A DNA stretch of 64,000 nt from positions 1,488,001 to 1,552,000 of the forward strand of contig NC_046683.1 in the NCBI RefSeq assembly GCF_009870125.1, in the 5' to 3' direction. Positions 1 through 12,100 of this stretch are shown piece after piece. This DNA comes from Drosophila pseudoobscura. Lineage: Eukaryota > Arthropoda > Insecta > Diptera > Drosophilidae. Position 1 is the first letter of the stretch. Every line of letters starts with the position of its first letter. The translations under genes and the position numbers were made by a program. Below the pieces are notes generated by a model. It was given only the letters and a program-made list of their open reading frames with translations, was not told the origin of the DNA and ran no database searches.

Positions 1-1
1 G

Positions 2-3000
2 ATGTTCGATGCGAAGCTAAGTCTATTCGAGAGCTTCCTGGTGGACCTCTCCTTCACGACGGCCTTCGCCAAGGGCTGGGGCGAACTGATGCGCATGGAG
101 CTCCAGCAGCAGGGCCTCACGTGGGGCCACTTGATCCACCTGGGTCCAGCGAGGAGCGAGTGCGCAATGGCTCTGCTGATGTTTCTGCTCGACTTTATGC
201 TCTATGCCGCCATTGGCTATGCCTATCAGAGGTGGAAGAAAAGTAAGTTACAGTAGAGGATCGGATCGGCTTCTATTTTATTCTCGGAATATTCCTTTTT
301 CAGCTGAGTACAGCTTCGTGCGGGCAATGAGCTCCCATTTGGACGACAAGCTGGGTGCCTCGCTGCTGAATGTCACCAAGCTCTATGGCAGCCAGTGCGC
401 CGTGTCCAATCTGAATCTGGATTTCGCCCGCAACCAAGTGAGCTGCCTGCTCGGCCGCAATGGGGCTGGCAAGAGCACTCTCATCAAGCTGCTCACCGGC
501 CAGATCCGACCGACGGGCGGCAAGGTGCTGCTCCGTGCCGGCGAGCACAATGTGGGCGTCTGCTGGCAGGACAACATCCTCATACCCAAGCTGACGGCCC
601 GCGAGCATCTGCAGTTGTACGCCCACATAAAGATGCCCTCTGATGGCTCTGCCGAGGTGGAGTTGGAGACGGAGGTAAGTCGCACTCTGAAGAGCCTCAA
701 CTTTGGCCAGCACGAGGACTATCCCTCGTGGCAGCTGTCGGGTGGCTATAGGCGGCGTCTCTGTGTGGCCATTGCGTTCATTGCCTCGCCCAGTGTCGTC
801 ATCCTGGACGAACCCTGCAACGGGGTCGATGCCAAGGCGCGCAAGGACATCTGGAATCTGATCGAACAGCTGCGCCAGGGCCGTGCGGTGATCTTTGCCA
901 CCCACTTCCTGGACGAAGCCAAGTACCTGAGTGATTCGCTGGTCATTATGCGGAATGTGAGTGTGATCCCACCCAATCTCCCAATGAGACCCACCCAACC
1001 CTCTAATCCTTTTCCTCCTCCTCCTCCTGGTGCCTACAGGGTCGCATCATTGCCCAGCACAGTCGCGACTCATTGCAACATCTCTGCACTGCCAACTACA
1101 GCGTGAAGATGCGCTGCGCCGATGCCCCAGTGGCCGCTCACATTGCGGCCAGGGGCAAGCAGCTGCTGACCAACAGCCAGGTGCTGCCTGCCACCGAGAA
1201 TGAGCCCCACAGCCTGACCATCAGCGCCAGCTATGCGGAGAATCTCACCCCCGCAGCCGTGCAGTTTCTGGAGCTGCTGCAGCAGCAGGAGTCGCTGGGG
1301 GCCATCGCCGAACTGGAGCTATCGTCGAGCAGCAGTCTGGAGCAGGAGTTCGAGCAGCTCAATCGCAGCGAGGAGCAGCCACGGGGAGGAGCATCAGCAG
1401 CAGCAGCTGCGGAAGGAGGCGGAGGCGGAGGAGGCATTGTGGCTGGCCCAGCGGATGTGTCCGAGGATCCGCCCTCGTCATGTGTCCAGATGCGGCTGCT
1501 GTTTGGCAAGCGACTGCGGCATCTGGCCCGCAACTACCGACTGCTGCTGTACGTGCTCCTGCTGCCTGCGGTGTTCGAGCTGTGCGCCATGTGGTTCGTC
1601 AGCTATCGTCTGGAGGATGACTTCGACACGGTCCTGCCGCTCACCAGGGCCCTGTATCCGCACAGCGTACAGCTGCTCAGCGGCGAGAGGCTCACGCCAT
1701 TCACCGAGCAGCTCTATCCGGGTCTGAGATCCTCCTGCGATGTCAATGATGGGAACGGAAACTTCTCCGAGTGCCGGGAGTTCAGCGACTCCTCGCTGGC
1801 CTACGACTGGGTGCTGACAACCCTCGATGAGTACCGGGAGCGACGCTATGGCGGCTACGCCGTGAACGGGTCGGGGGCCACTGTGTGGTACAACAACAAG
1901 GGCTACCACGCGATGATGGCCTGGCTGAACGACCTGAACTCTGAGCTGCTGCGCACCAGCCTAAACGACTCGGAGTACGGGATACTCACCCGCAACGAGC
2001 CGTGGAAGCTGGGCTTCGCAGAGCTAAGCACCAGCTCCCTGCTGCGGCAGGCGGGCGACTCCTGCATGGTGTTCATTCTGCTGATCGCCTTTGGCCTGGT
2101 GGTGGCCGCCAATGCCGTCTATCTCGTGAACGAGCGCATCAGCGGCGAGAAGCTGCAGCAGCGTCTGTGCGGCGTCTCGGCGGTTACCTACTGGCTGGTG
2201 GCCTTCATCTGGGACTACTTCATCATGGTGCTGGCCCTGGTGGTTTGCCTGGGCATCGTTCTGGTCTTCAGCATGCCCGTGTTTGTGGCCAGACAGCAGC
2301 TGATTGGCATCATTGGACTCTCATTGATGTTTAGGTAGGTCGTCTACCATCTACCAACTACATCGTATCTAATCTTTATCTTGTCTCTAGTTTTGCATGC
2401 ATTCCCGCTGTCCATGTGGCCGAGAAGCTCTTCAGCGACTCGAGCATTGCCATTGTATCGATCTTCTGTGCGAACATCATCATCCCATTGATCACCATGG
2501 GGATCATCCTCATCCTGGGCGTCGTGGGAGAGGGCTCTGCGTGGGACAGCTGGCGGCATGGCCTGAATGAGGCCTTCCTCGTCTTTCCCCAGCACGCCTT
2601 GGGCGATGGTCTCCTGGAGCTGTGCAAGAACTACATGGTTGCCCTGATCTTCAGGCGGTACGACATCGACTCGTACAAGCATCCGCTGGCCAGCGACCTG
2701 CTGCAGCGCCACTTCATCGCCCTGGCCCTGGTGGGCCTCTCGGGACTCGTGCTGAACGTCCTCATCGAGTGCCATCTGCTGCAGCGGCTGTGGAAGCGCC
2801 TGGAGCGCCTCCTCGACTGGCACTACCGCCGCGAACTGCAGAAGCTCCAGCAGCTGAAGATCGTTAGCCTGCAGAGCATCTTCAAGAGCTGCGTGGAAGC
2901 CGGCGAGGCCTTGCGCGCCGAGAATCTTTGGGTGGCGTACAACCGTGGACGCTACGCCGTCCGTCAGGTGAACTTCGGGGTGAAGCGGGGCGAGTGCTTC

Positions 3001-3957
3001 GGGCTCCTGGGCAAGAACGGGGCCGGCAAGTCGACCATCTTCAAGGTGCTTACCGGACAGCTGGAGCCCAATGTGGGGCACATCCACTTCGATCAGCCGG
3101 GGATCTCCTACTGCCCGCAGAGCAATCCGCTGGATCCCCTGCTAACCGTACGCGAATGCATCCTCTTCTACGGCCGCCTGCGGGGCATCCGCCATCTGGA
3201 TCTTTTGCTCGCGAGGGTCCTGAACACCTACGAGCTGCGCTCGTACCGGGATGTCCAGGTGCGGAACCTGAGCGGCGGCAATCGGCGGAAGCTGACGGTG
3301 GCCGCCACCTGCTGCGGCCACACGCCCACCGTCCTCATGGACGAGCCCACCAGCGACTTGGATCCGGTGACGCGGGAGTTCGTCTACTCGACCATCGAGC
3401 AGCTGCTGGCCGCCCGCCGCGCCATCGTCCTGACCTCCCACTCGGTCTCCGAGATCGAGCATCTGTGCCAGCGCGTGGCGGTGCTCAAGGCGGGCCAGGT
3501 CGTGGCCAGCAGCAGTCCCGCGCGGCTCAAGGCCGAGCATGGGGGCTACTACGGCATCAGCTGCTTCTGCCCACCCGCCCAGCAGGCACTGCTGGCCAAG
3601 ATGCTGCCGGAGCGGCTACCGGGTGCCTGCGACCTGCAGCACTACGCCCACAGCCTGCGCTTCCTGGTGAAGGTCCGTTCGGGCGGGGACACCTCCAGCA
3701 GTGCGGCCAGTGGACTGCCACTGCCGCTGCTCTCCGAGCTGTTCGCCGCCCTGCGGGACATGTCCGTGGGCATCAGCCGCTTCTCCGTCAACCGCTGCCG
3801 CTTTGAGACGGTGTTCGAGAAAGTCCTCGACAGCAGCGAGAAAACGTCCTCGAACGGGCTGCAGGAGGACGATGGCCTGCCCAGCAAATCGCCGGCTGTC
3901 GGCGGCTCCCTGGCCACCGGCTACATCCACTGCGGCTACGAGGAAACAACCACTTGA
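2..3957 (+). CDS. ABCA-family full ABC transporter, C-terminal part (partial at left edge)
   Basis: Four exons are supported: up to 242, 304-956, 1040-2334 and 2391-3957. All have GT/AG ends, and phases 1, 0 and 2 join without a break into about 1251 residues. Exon 1 gives the end of the first membrane domain. Exon 2 carries nucleotide-binding domain 1: Walker A GRNGAGKST, signature LSGGYRRRL, Walker B VVILDEP, and a histidine in FATHFLDEA. Exon 3 has a low-complexity Ala/Gly linker, a membrane helix near 1540-1605, a large extracellular loop containing the ABCA-like WYNNKGYHAMMAWLN stretch, then several helices. Exon 4 completes the membrane domain and adds domain 2: GKNGAGKST, LSGGNRRKL, VLMDEPTSDLD. 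Both ATP sites look intact. ABCA proteins typically move lipids across membranes; the substrate here is unknown. The 5' half lies outside the window. The family call is firm, but I cannot say which Drosophila ABCA paralogue it is. Confidence 0.93.
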
Positions 3958-4315
3958 TTGATTTTACTCTTCCGCACTGCACTGCAATTATGTGTTTAAT
4001 ACGAGTAGTGTTTTTTTTTTTGCTTAGTTAGAGATGTGTTTTTAATTTTATTTGTGATAAGATCGGACGCGGATCCAGTGATAGTTGTTCTACATTTCTG
4101 TTTCCGTTTCTGTTCGGGTATTCTGTTAGACCATAAGAGTTCGGACCAGCAAAAGACCTATTTATTTCGATACTTAATACGATAATATGCAGCTATGCCA
4201 ATGCCGCCGTCGAACGACCCTCAAACAGGATTCTGTTAGCCAGGCGCAAGTTTTACGAGTACGAGTATGTATATTGTGCAATACCTCTAATATTATGAAG
4301 GAGTGTGTACCTATG

Positions 4316-4321
4316 AATAAA
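4316..4321 (+). terminator. Poly(A) signal of the ABCA gene
   Basis: A canonical AATAAA lies about 360 bp after the ABCA stop codon at 3955-3957. The sequence between is AT-rich with a T-run at 4012-4021, as expected for a 3' UTR. It is the first AATAAA downstream on this strand. Confidence 0.6.
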
Positions 4322-4339
4322 GTGAAAGTAGTAAATGTG

Positions 4340-5920
4340 AGAGAAGATCTCAAGCTCAAGGATGCGGGATGCAATAAGCATGCACCCACAAATACTACAT
4401 ACAATAAGTACAGAACTGTTGCTGTTAACAGCACCGGGAGCTGTAACAGGCTGTTAACGTGGGCTGTTAGCAGACCCGTCATCCAGCTATTTATAGCCAT
4501 AAATGCTTCCTTCCATCAATAGAAGCTGCAGCCCATTCCGGTAGCCACCTCCTGTTAATCGGATAATTACCCCCGAATCCTTTGAAAGCCACATAATGCC
4601 ACCGAATTAGCGCTTCTGATGGAGCCCTGATGCAATTATTGAACTGCTTCTGAGGGAACCCTGAAAAAAACCGAGAGGGTTGCCTTGCAAGCGAACGGAT
4701 ATTTAATTAAGCTGTTCGGGGAAAGTGGCGTTACGCGGCAAAAGTGCAGTCGAAAGGCGGGGATGGGGTCGAAAGCCAAAAAGTAATTAAACCAAAAACT
4801 GCTGTAACATTAACCAAAACGTGCCCCAAAAGAGTCTGGCTGCACCCCTCCCTGTCCCCCTCTGTCTATGCCTTTCAATAGACGCTTTTGAAGTATTTTT
4901 TCCCCTCTTCTATTCCGCAGCAGAACGGAACGGTAGGGATTTTGGTGAAAATTCGTTTGCCAAAGCGCTTTTATAATTTGCCTTTTCTCTGCGTTCCCCT
5001 CCGTTCTCCTTTCGATGTATTTTTTGTTGCCTTTGCCGCCGCGCTTTTCCTGGTCAATTTGAACAAAAAAGTGAAATGTTTTTCCAAAAGGGGCTTTCGG
5101 GCAAAGGATTAAATTAAATTCCATTTGGTTTGTGCTGCTGCTGCTGGGAACTTAACGAACGCAGGTAAAAATTAAATCAGCGAAAAATCAACATAATTAA
5201 AAGGGTTCGTTCAGCGTTCTGCGTTCAGCGTTCAGGACTCGCCACTCCCCCGTTTCTGGTTTCCCGTTTCCCGTTGCCCGTTTCCCGCTCGTCTTCCACA
5301 TTTGCCCACTTCTCACATTTCTCACATTGCCAAAAAGGCGTCTGCATGTGGGGCCTTGCATAACCGAATTATTCGTGGAATGACGCTACCTCTTTTGGAT
5401 GGCGGAGAGACAGGAAAATATTTATTTGCCTTAAATAAGAAAAACATGCAGGTACTGCTGATCCGAATACAGCCGCATATCGAAGCCATAAAGAAGGCGA
5501 CGGGGCTGACGTGGGATTGTGGCTTATAATTAACAATTTTTGTGCAGGAGTGTGTAATTTTCTGGTGTGTTTCAAGTTATATGTGTGTGTAGCTGGCAAA
5601 AATCTTCCACATTCCATATATATGTATATATATATATATATGTATGTACATAGAACTTCGAATTTTCTTGCGGTATGTTTGGATTACTCTTACAAGTTTA
5701 TCCACCCTCCTACAATCAGATGTCTCCATGAAAGTACGCCCAGGGAGAACTTTTGCACATACCAATACAGACCCCCTCTTCCTGAACCGGTTGCATACTA
5801 CATCCACGATCCATCCAGCAGTCGGTACATTATTCATTTGCACTTTTTACGACGTGCGACGTATGTGCTTCGCAGGTGCATACATTACCGATACCGTCTT
5901 TCGGTATCTGGTTTTGGTTC
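4340..5920. other. Intergenic DNA between the ABCA gene and the satellite
   Basis: No convincing coding exon is seen. The stretch has a cluster of GTTAAC-type motifs at 4421-4473, several AT-rich blocks, the direct repeat gttcagcgttc (near 5210-5235) and a short (TA)n tract around 5617-5645. Open frames here are short and lack splice-consistent partners. Confidence 0.6.
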
Positions 5921-5921
5921 T

Positions 5922-5945
5922 GGCCGAGACCTTATTGGCCACAAG
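5922..5945 (+). pseudogene. 24-bp gene-exon fragment at the left edge of the satellite
   Basis: This 24-bp stretch, starting GGCCGAGACC and ending GGCCACAAG, matches the minus strand of 25096-25119 at 22 of 24 positions. There it lies in exon B of the split gene remnant. In the matching frame both encode Gly-Arg-Asp-x-x-Gly-His-Lys. Satellite sequence begins immediately after it. It is seen by eye only, but a chance match of this length exactly at the array border is unlikely. It is oriented opposite to the right-hand copy. Confidence 0.6.
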
Positions 5946-6228
5946 TTCTTCGAAATACTGGCTTTTTCTATACGCTATATCTCGGCTAAGCAGCGGTCGA
6001 TCTGGGCGTGGCATGTCTTTTCGTGATCAGGATTGTCCTGCAAATCGACTGCCATCAGAAAAAAGGACATCCATTTTTTCACGATTTTCGCAAAAAATCA
6101 TGATGGTTACATCATTAAATTTGCCAAAAATCGGCCTCATTTTCGAAGTCGAGATTTTGACGCCGCTCGACAGTATGAAGCCTCACGATCCTGGGACAGT
6201 TGATTCTTCACCGATCTGGCCCTAATTG
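5946..6228 (+). repeat. Diverged left-edge satellite unit of the long (B) type
   Basis: This unit has the B-specific internal segment (ggcatgtctttt, then ttttttcacgattttcgc and the run to ttgccaaaaatcggcctc). It carries several changes absent from the internal B units, for example gatcaggattgtcctgcaaa in place of the internal gatcgggagagtcctgccaa. Diverged edge units are usual for arrays homogenised from within. It indicates that the long unit is the older form. Confidence 0.8.
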
Positions 6229-7540
6229 TCTGAGATATAGCCCACCGAAGATTGGCGTATAATTGAAATACTGGTTTCTTCTGCAAGCTATATCTCTGCA
6301 AAAGGGCGGCCGATCTGGGCGAGGCACCGATCGACAGTGTGGATCCTCGCGATCCTGGGACAGTTGATCCTTCACCGATCTGGCCCTAATTGTCTGAGAT
6401 ATAGCCCACCGAAGATTGGCGTATAATTGAAATACTGGTTTCTTCTGCAAGCTATATCTCTGCAATAGGGCGGCCGATCTGGGCGAGGCACCGATCGACA
6501 GTGTGGATCCTCGCGATCCTGGGACAGTTGATCCTTCACCGATCTGGCCCTAATTGTCTGAGATATAGCCTACCGAAGATTGGCGTATAATTGAAATACT
6601 GGTTTCTTCTGCACGCTATATCTCTGCAATAAGGCGGCCGATCTGGGCGAGGCACCGATCGACAGTGTGGATCCTCGCGATCCTGGGACAGTTGATCCTT
6701 CACCGATCTGGCCCTAATTGTCTGAGATATAGCCTACCGAAGATTGGCGTATAATTGAAATACTGGTTTCTTCTGCAAGCTATATCTCTGCAATAAGGCG
6801 GCCGATCTGGGCGAGGCACCGATCGACAGTGTGGATCCTCGCGATCCTGGGACAGTTGATCCTTCACCGATCTGGCCCTAATTGTCTGAGATATAGCCTA
6901 CCGAAGATTGGCGTATAATTGAAATACTGGTTTCTTCTGCAAGCTATATCTCTGCAATAGGGCGGCCGATCTGGGCGAGGCACCGATCGACAGTGTGGAT
7001 CCTCGCGATCCTGGGACAGTTGATCCTTCACCGATCTGGCCCTAATTGTCTGAGATATAGCCTACCGAAGATTGGCGTATAATTGAAATACTGGTTTCTT
7101 CTGCACGCTATATCTCTGCAATAAGGCGGCCGATCTGGGCGAGGCACCGATCGACAGTGTGGATCCTCGCGATCCTGGGACAGTTGATCCTTCACCGATC
7201 TGGCCCTAATTGTCTGAGATATAGCCTACCGAAGATTGGCGTATAATTGAAATACTGGTTTCTTCTGCACGCTATATCTCTGCAATAAGGCGGCCGATCT
7301 GGGCGAGGCACCGATCGACAGTGTGGATCCTCGCGATCCTGGGACAGTTGATCCTTCACCGATCTGGCCCTAATTGTCTGAGATATAGCCCACCGAAGAT
7401 TGGCGTATAATTGAAATACTGGTTTCTTCTGCACGCTATATCTCTGCAATAAGGCGGCCGATCTGGGCGAGGCACCGATCGATAGTGTGGATCCTCGCGA
7501 TCCTGGGACAGTTGATCCTTCACCGATCTGGCCCTAATTG
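6229..7540 (+). repeat. Run of eight 164-bp A monomers
   Basis: Starts at 6229, 6393, 6557, 6721, 6885, 7049, 7213 and 7377 are exactly 164 bp apart. Each unit has a 10-bp inverted repeat: GAGATATAGC near its start and GCTATATCTC 45 bp later (6232-6241 and 6287-6296 in the first unit). Each also has two CCGATCTGG sites. Confidence 0.93.
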
Positions 7541-7853
7541 TCTGAGATATAGCCTACCGAAGATTGGCGTATAATTGAAATACTGGTTTCTTCTGCACGC
7601 TATATCTCTGCAATTGGGCGGCCGATCTGGGCGAGGCATGTCTTTCCGTGATCGGGAGAGTCCTGCCAATCGACTGAAGTCGGAATGAAGGATATCCATT
7701 TTTTCACGATTTTCGCAAAAAATCATGATGGTTACATCATTAAATTTGCCAAAAATCGGCCTCATTTTCGAAGTCGAGATTTTGACGCCGCTCGACAGTA
7801 TGGAGCCTCACGATCCTGGGACAGTTGATCCTTCACCGATCTGGCCCTAATTG
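7541..7853 (+). repeat. Reference 313-bp B monomer
   Basis: The first and last parts equal the A unit. Between gcgaggca and the second cgacagt it carries an extra 149 bp, including a ttttttcacgattttcgc stretch. This matches the edge unit at 5946-6228 and the inverted remnant at 24436-24780. The A unit is therefore best explained as a B unit with an internal deletion. Confidence 0.9.
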
Positions 7854-8971
7854 TCTGAGATATAGCCCACCGAAGATTGGCGTATAATTGAAATACTGGT
7901 TTCTTCTGCACGCTATATCTCTGCAATAAGGCGGCCGATCTGGGCGAGGCACCGATCGACAGTGTGGATCCTCGCGATCCTGGGACAGTTGATCCTTCAC
8001 CGATCTGGCCCTAATTGTCTGAGATATACCCTACCGAAGATTGGCGTATAATTGAAATACTGGTTTCTTCTGCACGCTATATCTCTGCAATTGGGCGGCC
8101 GATCTGGGCGAGGCATGTCTTTCCGTGATCGGGAGAGTCCTGCCAATCGACTGAAGTCGGAATGAAGGATATCCATTTTTTCACGATTTTCGCAAAAAAT
8201 CATGATGGTTACATCATTAAATTTGCCAAAAATCGGCCTCATTTTCGAAGTCGAGATTTTGACGCCGCTCGACAGTATGGAGCCTCACGATCCTGGGACA
8301 GTTGATCCTTCACCGATCTGGCCCTAATTGTCTGAGATATAGCCCACCGAAGATTGGCGTATAATTGAAATACTGGTTTCTTCTGCACGCTATATCTCTG
8401 CAATAAGGCGGCCGATCTGGGCGAGGCACCGATCGACAGTGTGGATCCTCGCGATCCTGGGACAGTTGATCCTTCACCGATCTGGCCCTAATTGTCTGAG
8501 ATATACCCTACCGAAGATTGGCGTATAATTGAAATACTGGTTTCTTCTGCACGCTATATCTCTGCAATTGGGCGGCCGATCTGGGCGAGGCATGTCTTTC
8601 CGTGATCGGGAGAGTCCTGCCAATCGACTGAAGTCGGAATGAAGGATATCCATTTTTTCACGATTTTCGCAAAAAATCATGATGGTTACATCATTAAATT
8701 TGCCAAAAATCGGCCTCATTTTCGAAGTCGAGATTTTGACGCCGCTCGACAGTATGGAGCCTCACGATCCTGGGACAGTTGATCCTTCACCGATCTGGCC
8801 CTAATTGTCTGAGATATAGCCCACCGAAGATTGGCGTATAATTGAAATACTGGTTTCTTCTGCAAGCTATATCTCTGCAATAGGGCGGCCGCTCTGGGCG
8901 AGGCACCGATCGACAGTGTGGATCCTCGCGCTTCTAGAAGAGTTGGCCCTTCACCGATCTGGCCCTAATTG

Positions 8972-9130
8972 TCTGAGATATAGCCTACCGAAGATTGGCG
9001 TATAATTGAAATACTGGTTTCTTCTGCACGCTATATCTCTGCAATCCTCGCGCTTCTAGAAGAGTTGGCCGACAGTGTGGATCCTCGCGATCCTGGGACA
9101 GTTGATCCTTCACCGATCTGGCCCTAATTG
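8972..9130 (+). repeat. Short C-type monomer (159 bp) carrying CTTCTAGAAG
   Basis: After tctctgcaatcctcgcg this unit has CTTCTAGAAG at 9053-9062, then gagttggccgacagtg. The middle of the A unit is missing. Six more 159-bp units and one 122-bp unit (10741-10862) have the same join. The inverted 10-mer also occurs in some full-length A units, for example at 8931-8940 and 10700-10709. Confidence 0.85.
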
Positions 9131-12100
9131 TCTGAGATATAGCCCACCGAAGATTGGCGTATAATTGAAATACTGGTTTCTTCTGCACGCTATATCTCTG
9201 CAATAAGGCGGCCGATCTGGGCGAGGCACCGATCGACAGTGTGGATCCTCGCTATCCTGGGACAGTTGATCCTTCACCGATCTGGCCCTAATTGTCTGAG
9301 ATATAGCCTACCGAAGATTGGCGTATAATTGAAATACTGGTTTCTTCTGCAAGCTATATCTCTGCAATAGGGCGGCCGATCTGGGCGAGGCACCGATCGA
9401 CAGTGTGGATCCTCGCGATCCTGGGACAGTTGATCCTTCACCGATCTGGCCCTAATTGTCTGAGATATAGCCCACCGAAGATTGGCGTATAATTGAAATA
9501 CTGGTTTCTTCTGCACGCTATATCTCTGCAAAAAGGCGGCCGATCTGGGCGAGGCACCGATCGACAGTGTGGATCCTCGCGATCCTGGGACAGTTGATCC
9601 TTCACCGATCTGGCCCTAATTGTCTGAGATATAGCCTACCGAAGATTGGCGTATAATTTAAATACTGGTTTCTTCTGCAAGCTATATCTCTGCAATAGGG
9701 CGGCCGATCTGGGCGAGGCACCGATCGACAGTGTGGATCCTCGCGATCCTGGGACAGTTGATCCTTCACCGATCTGGCCCTAATTGTCTGAGATATAGCC
9801 CACCGAAGATTGGCGTATAATTGAAATACTGGTTTCTTCTGCACGCTATATCTCTGCAATAAGGCGGCCGATCTGGGCGAGGCACCGATCGACAGTGTGG
9901 ATCCTCGCGATCCTGGGACAGTTGATCCTTCACCGATCTGGCCCTAATTGTCTGAGATATAGCCTACCGAAGATTGGCGTATAATTGAAATACTGGTTTC
10001 TTCTGCACGCTATATCTCTGCAATTGGGCGGCCGATCTGGGCGAGGCATGTCTTTCCGTGATCGGGAGAGTCCTGCCAATCGACTGAAGTCGGAATGAAG
10101 GATATCCATTTTTTCACGATTTTCGCAAAAAATCATGATGGTTACATCATTAAATTTGCCAAAAATCGGCCTCATTTTCGAAGTCGAGATTTTGACGCCG
10201 CTCGACAGTATGGAGCCTCACGATCCTGGGACAGTTGATCCTTCACCGATCTGGCCCTAATTGTCTGAGATATAGCCTACCGAAGATTGGCGTATAATTG
10301 AAATACTGGTTTCTTCTGCACGCTATATCTCTGCAATTGGGCGGCCGATCTGGGCGAGGCATGTCTTTCCGTGATCGGGAGAGTCCTGCCAATCGACTGA
10401 AGTCGGAATGAAGGATATCCATTTTTTCACGATTTTCGCAAAAAATCATGATGGTTACATCATTAAATTTGCCAAAAATCGGCCTCATTTTCGAAGTCGA
10501 GATTTTGACGCCGCTCGACAGTATGGAGCCTCACGATCCTGGGACAGTTGATCCTTCACCGATCTGGCCCTAATTGTCTGAGATATAGCCCACCGAAGAT
10601 TGGCGTATAATTGAAATACTGGTTTCATCTGCAAGCTATATCTCTGCAATAGGGCGGCCGCTCTGGGCGAGGCACCGATCGACAGTGTGGATCCTCGCGC
10701 TTCTAGAAGAGTTGGCCCTTCACCGATCTGGCCCTAATTGTCTGAGATATAGCCTACCGAAGATTGGCGTATAATTGAAATACTGGTTTCTTCTGCACGC
10801 TATATCTCTGCAATCCTCGCGCTTCTAGAAGAGTTGGCCCTTCACCGATCTGGCCCTAATTGTCTGAGATATAGCCCACCGAAGATTGGCGTATAATTGA
10901 AATACTGGTTTCTTCTGCACGCTATATCTCTGCAATAGGGCGGCCGATCTGGGCGAGGCACCGATCGACAGTGTGGATCCTCGCGATCCTGGGACAGTTG
11001 ATCCTTCACCGATCTGGCCCTAATTGTCTGAGATATAGCCTACCGAAGATTGGCGTATAATTGAAATACTGGTTTCTTCTGCACGCTATATCTCTGCAAT
11101 AGGGCGGCCGATCTGGGCGAGGCACCGATCGACAGTGTGGATCCTCGCGATCCTGGGACAGTTGATCCTTCACCGATCTGGCCCTAATTGTCTGAGATAT
11201 AGCCTACCGAAGATTGGCGTATAATTGAAATACTGGTTTCTTCTGCACCCTATATCTCTGCAATATGGCGGCCGATCTGGGCTAGGCATGTCTTTCCGTG
11301 ATCGGGAGAGTCCTGCCAATCGACTGAAGTCGGAATGAAGGATATCCATTTTTTCACGATTTTCGCAAAAAATCATGATGGTTACATCATTAAATTTGCC
11401 AAAAATCGGCCTCATTTTCGAAGTCGAGATTTTGACGCCGCTCGACAGTATGGAGCCTCACGATCCTGGGACAGTTGATCCTTCACCGATCTGGCCCTAA
11501 TTGTCTGAGATATAGCCCACCGAAGATTGGCGTATAATTGAAATACTGGTTTCTTCTGCAAGCTATATCTCTGCAATAGGGCGGCCGATCTGGGCGAGGC
11601 ACCGATCGACAGTGTGGATCCTCGCGATCCTGGGACAGTTGATCCTTCACCGATCTGGCCCTAATTGTCTGAGATATAGCCCACCGAAGATTGGCGTATA
11701 ATTGAAATACTGGTTTCTTCTGCACGCTATATCTCTGCAATAAGGCGGCCGATCTGGGCGAGGCACCGATCGACAGTGTGGATCCTCGCGATCCTGGGAC
11801 AGTTGATCCTTCACCGATCTGGCCCTAATTGTCTGAGATATAGCCTACCGAAGATTGGCGTATAATTGAAATACTGGTTTCTTCTGCACGCTATATCTCT
11901 GCAATTGGGCGGCCGATCTGGGCGAGGCATGTCTTTCCGTGATCGGGAGAGTCCTGCCAATCGACTGAAGTCGGAATGAAGGATATCCATTTTTTCACGA
12001 TTTTCGCAAAAAATCATGATGGTTACATCATTAAATTTGCCAAAAATCGGCCTCATTTTCGAAGTCGAGATTTTGACGCCGCTCGACAGTATGGAGCCTC

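Noticed and set aside
7520..7765. An 81-85-codon minus-strand frame repeated about 20 times through the array
   Set aside because: It is open in nearly every copy because the monomers are almost identical. It has no start context, no splice partners, and A and C units break it freely, so monomer identity explains it without coding selection.
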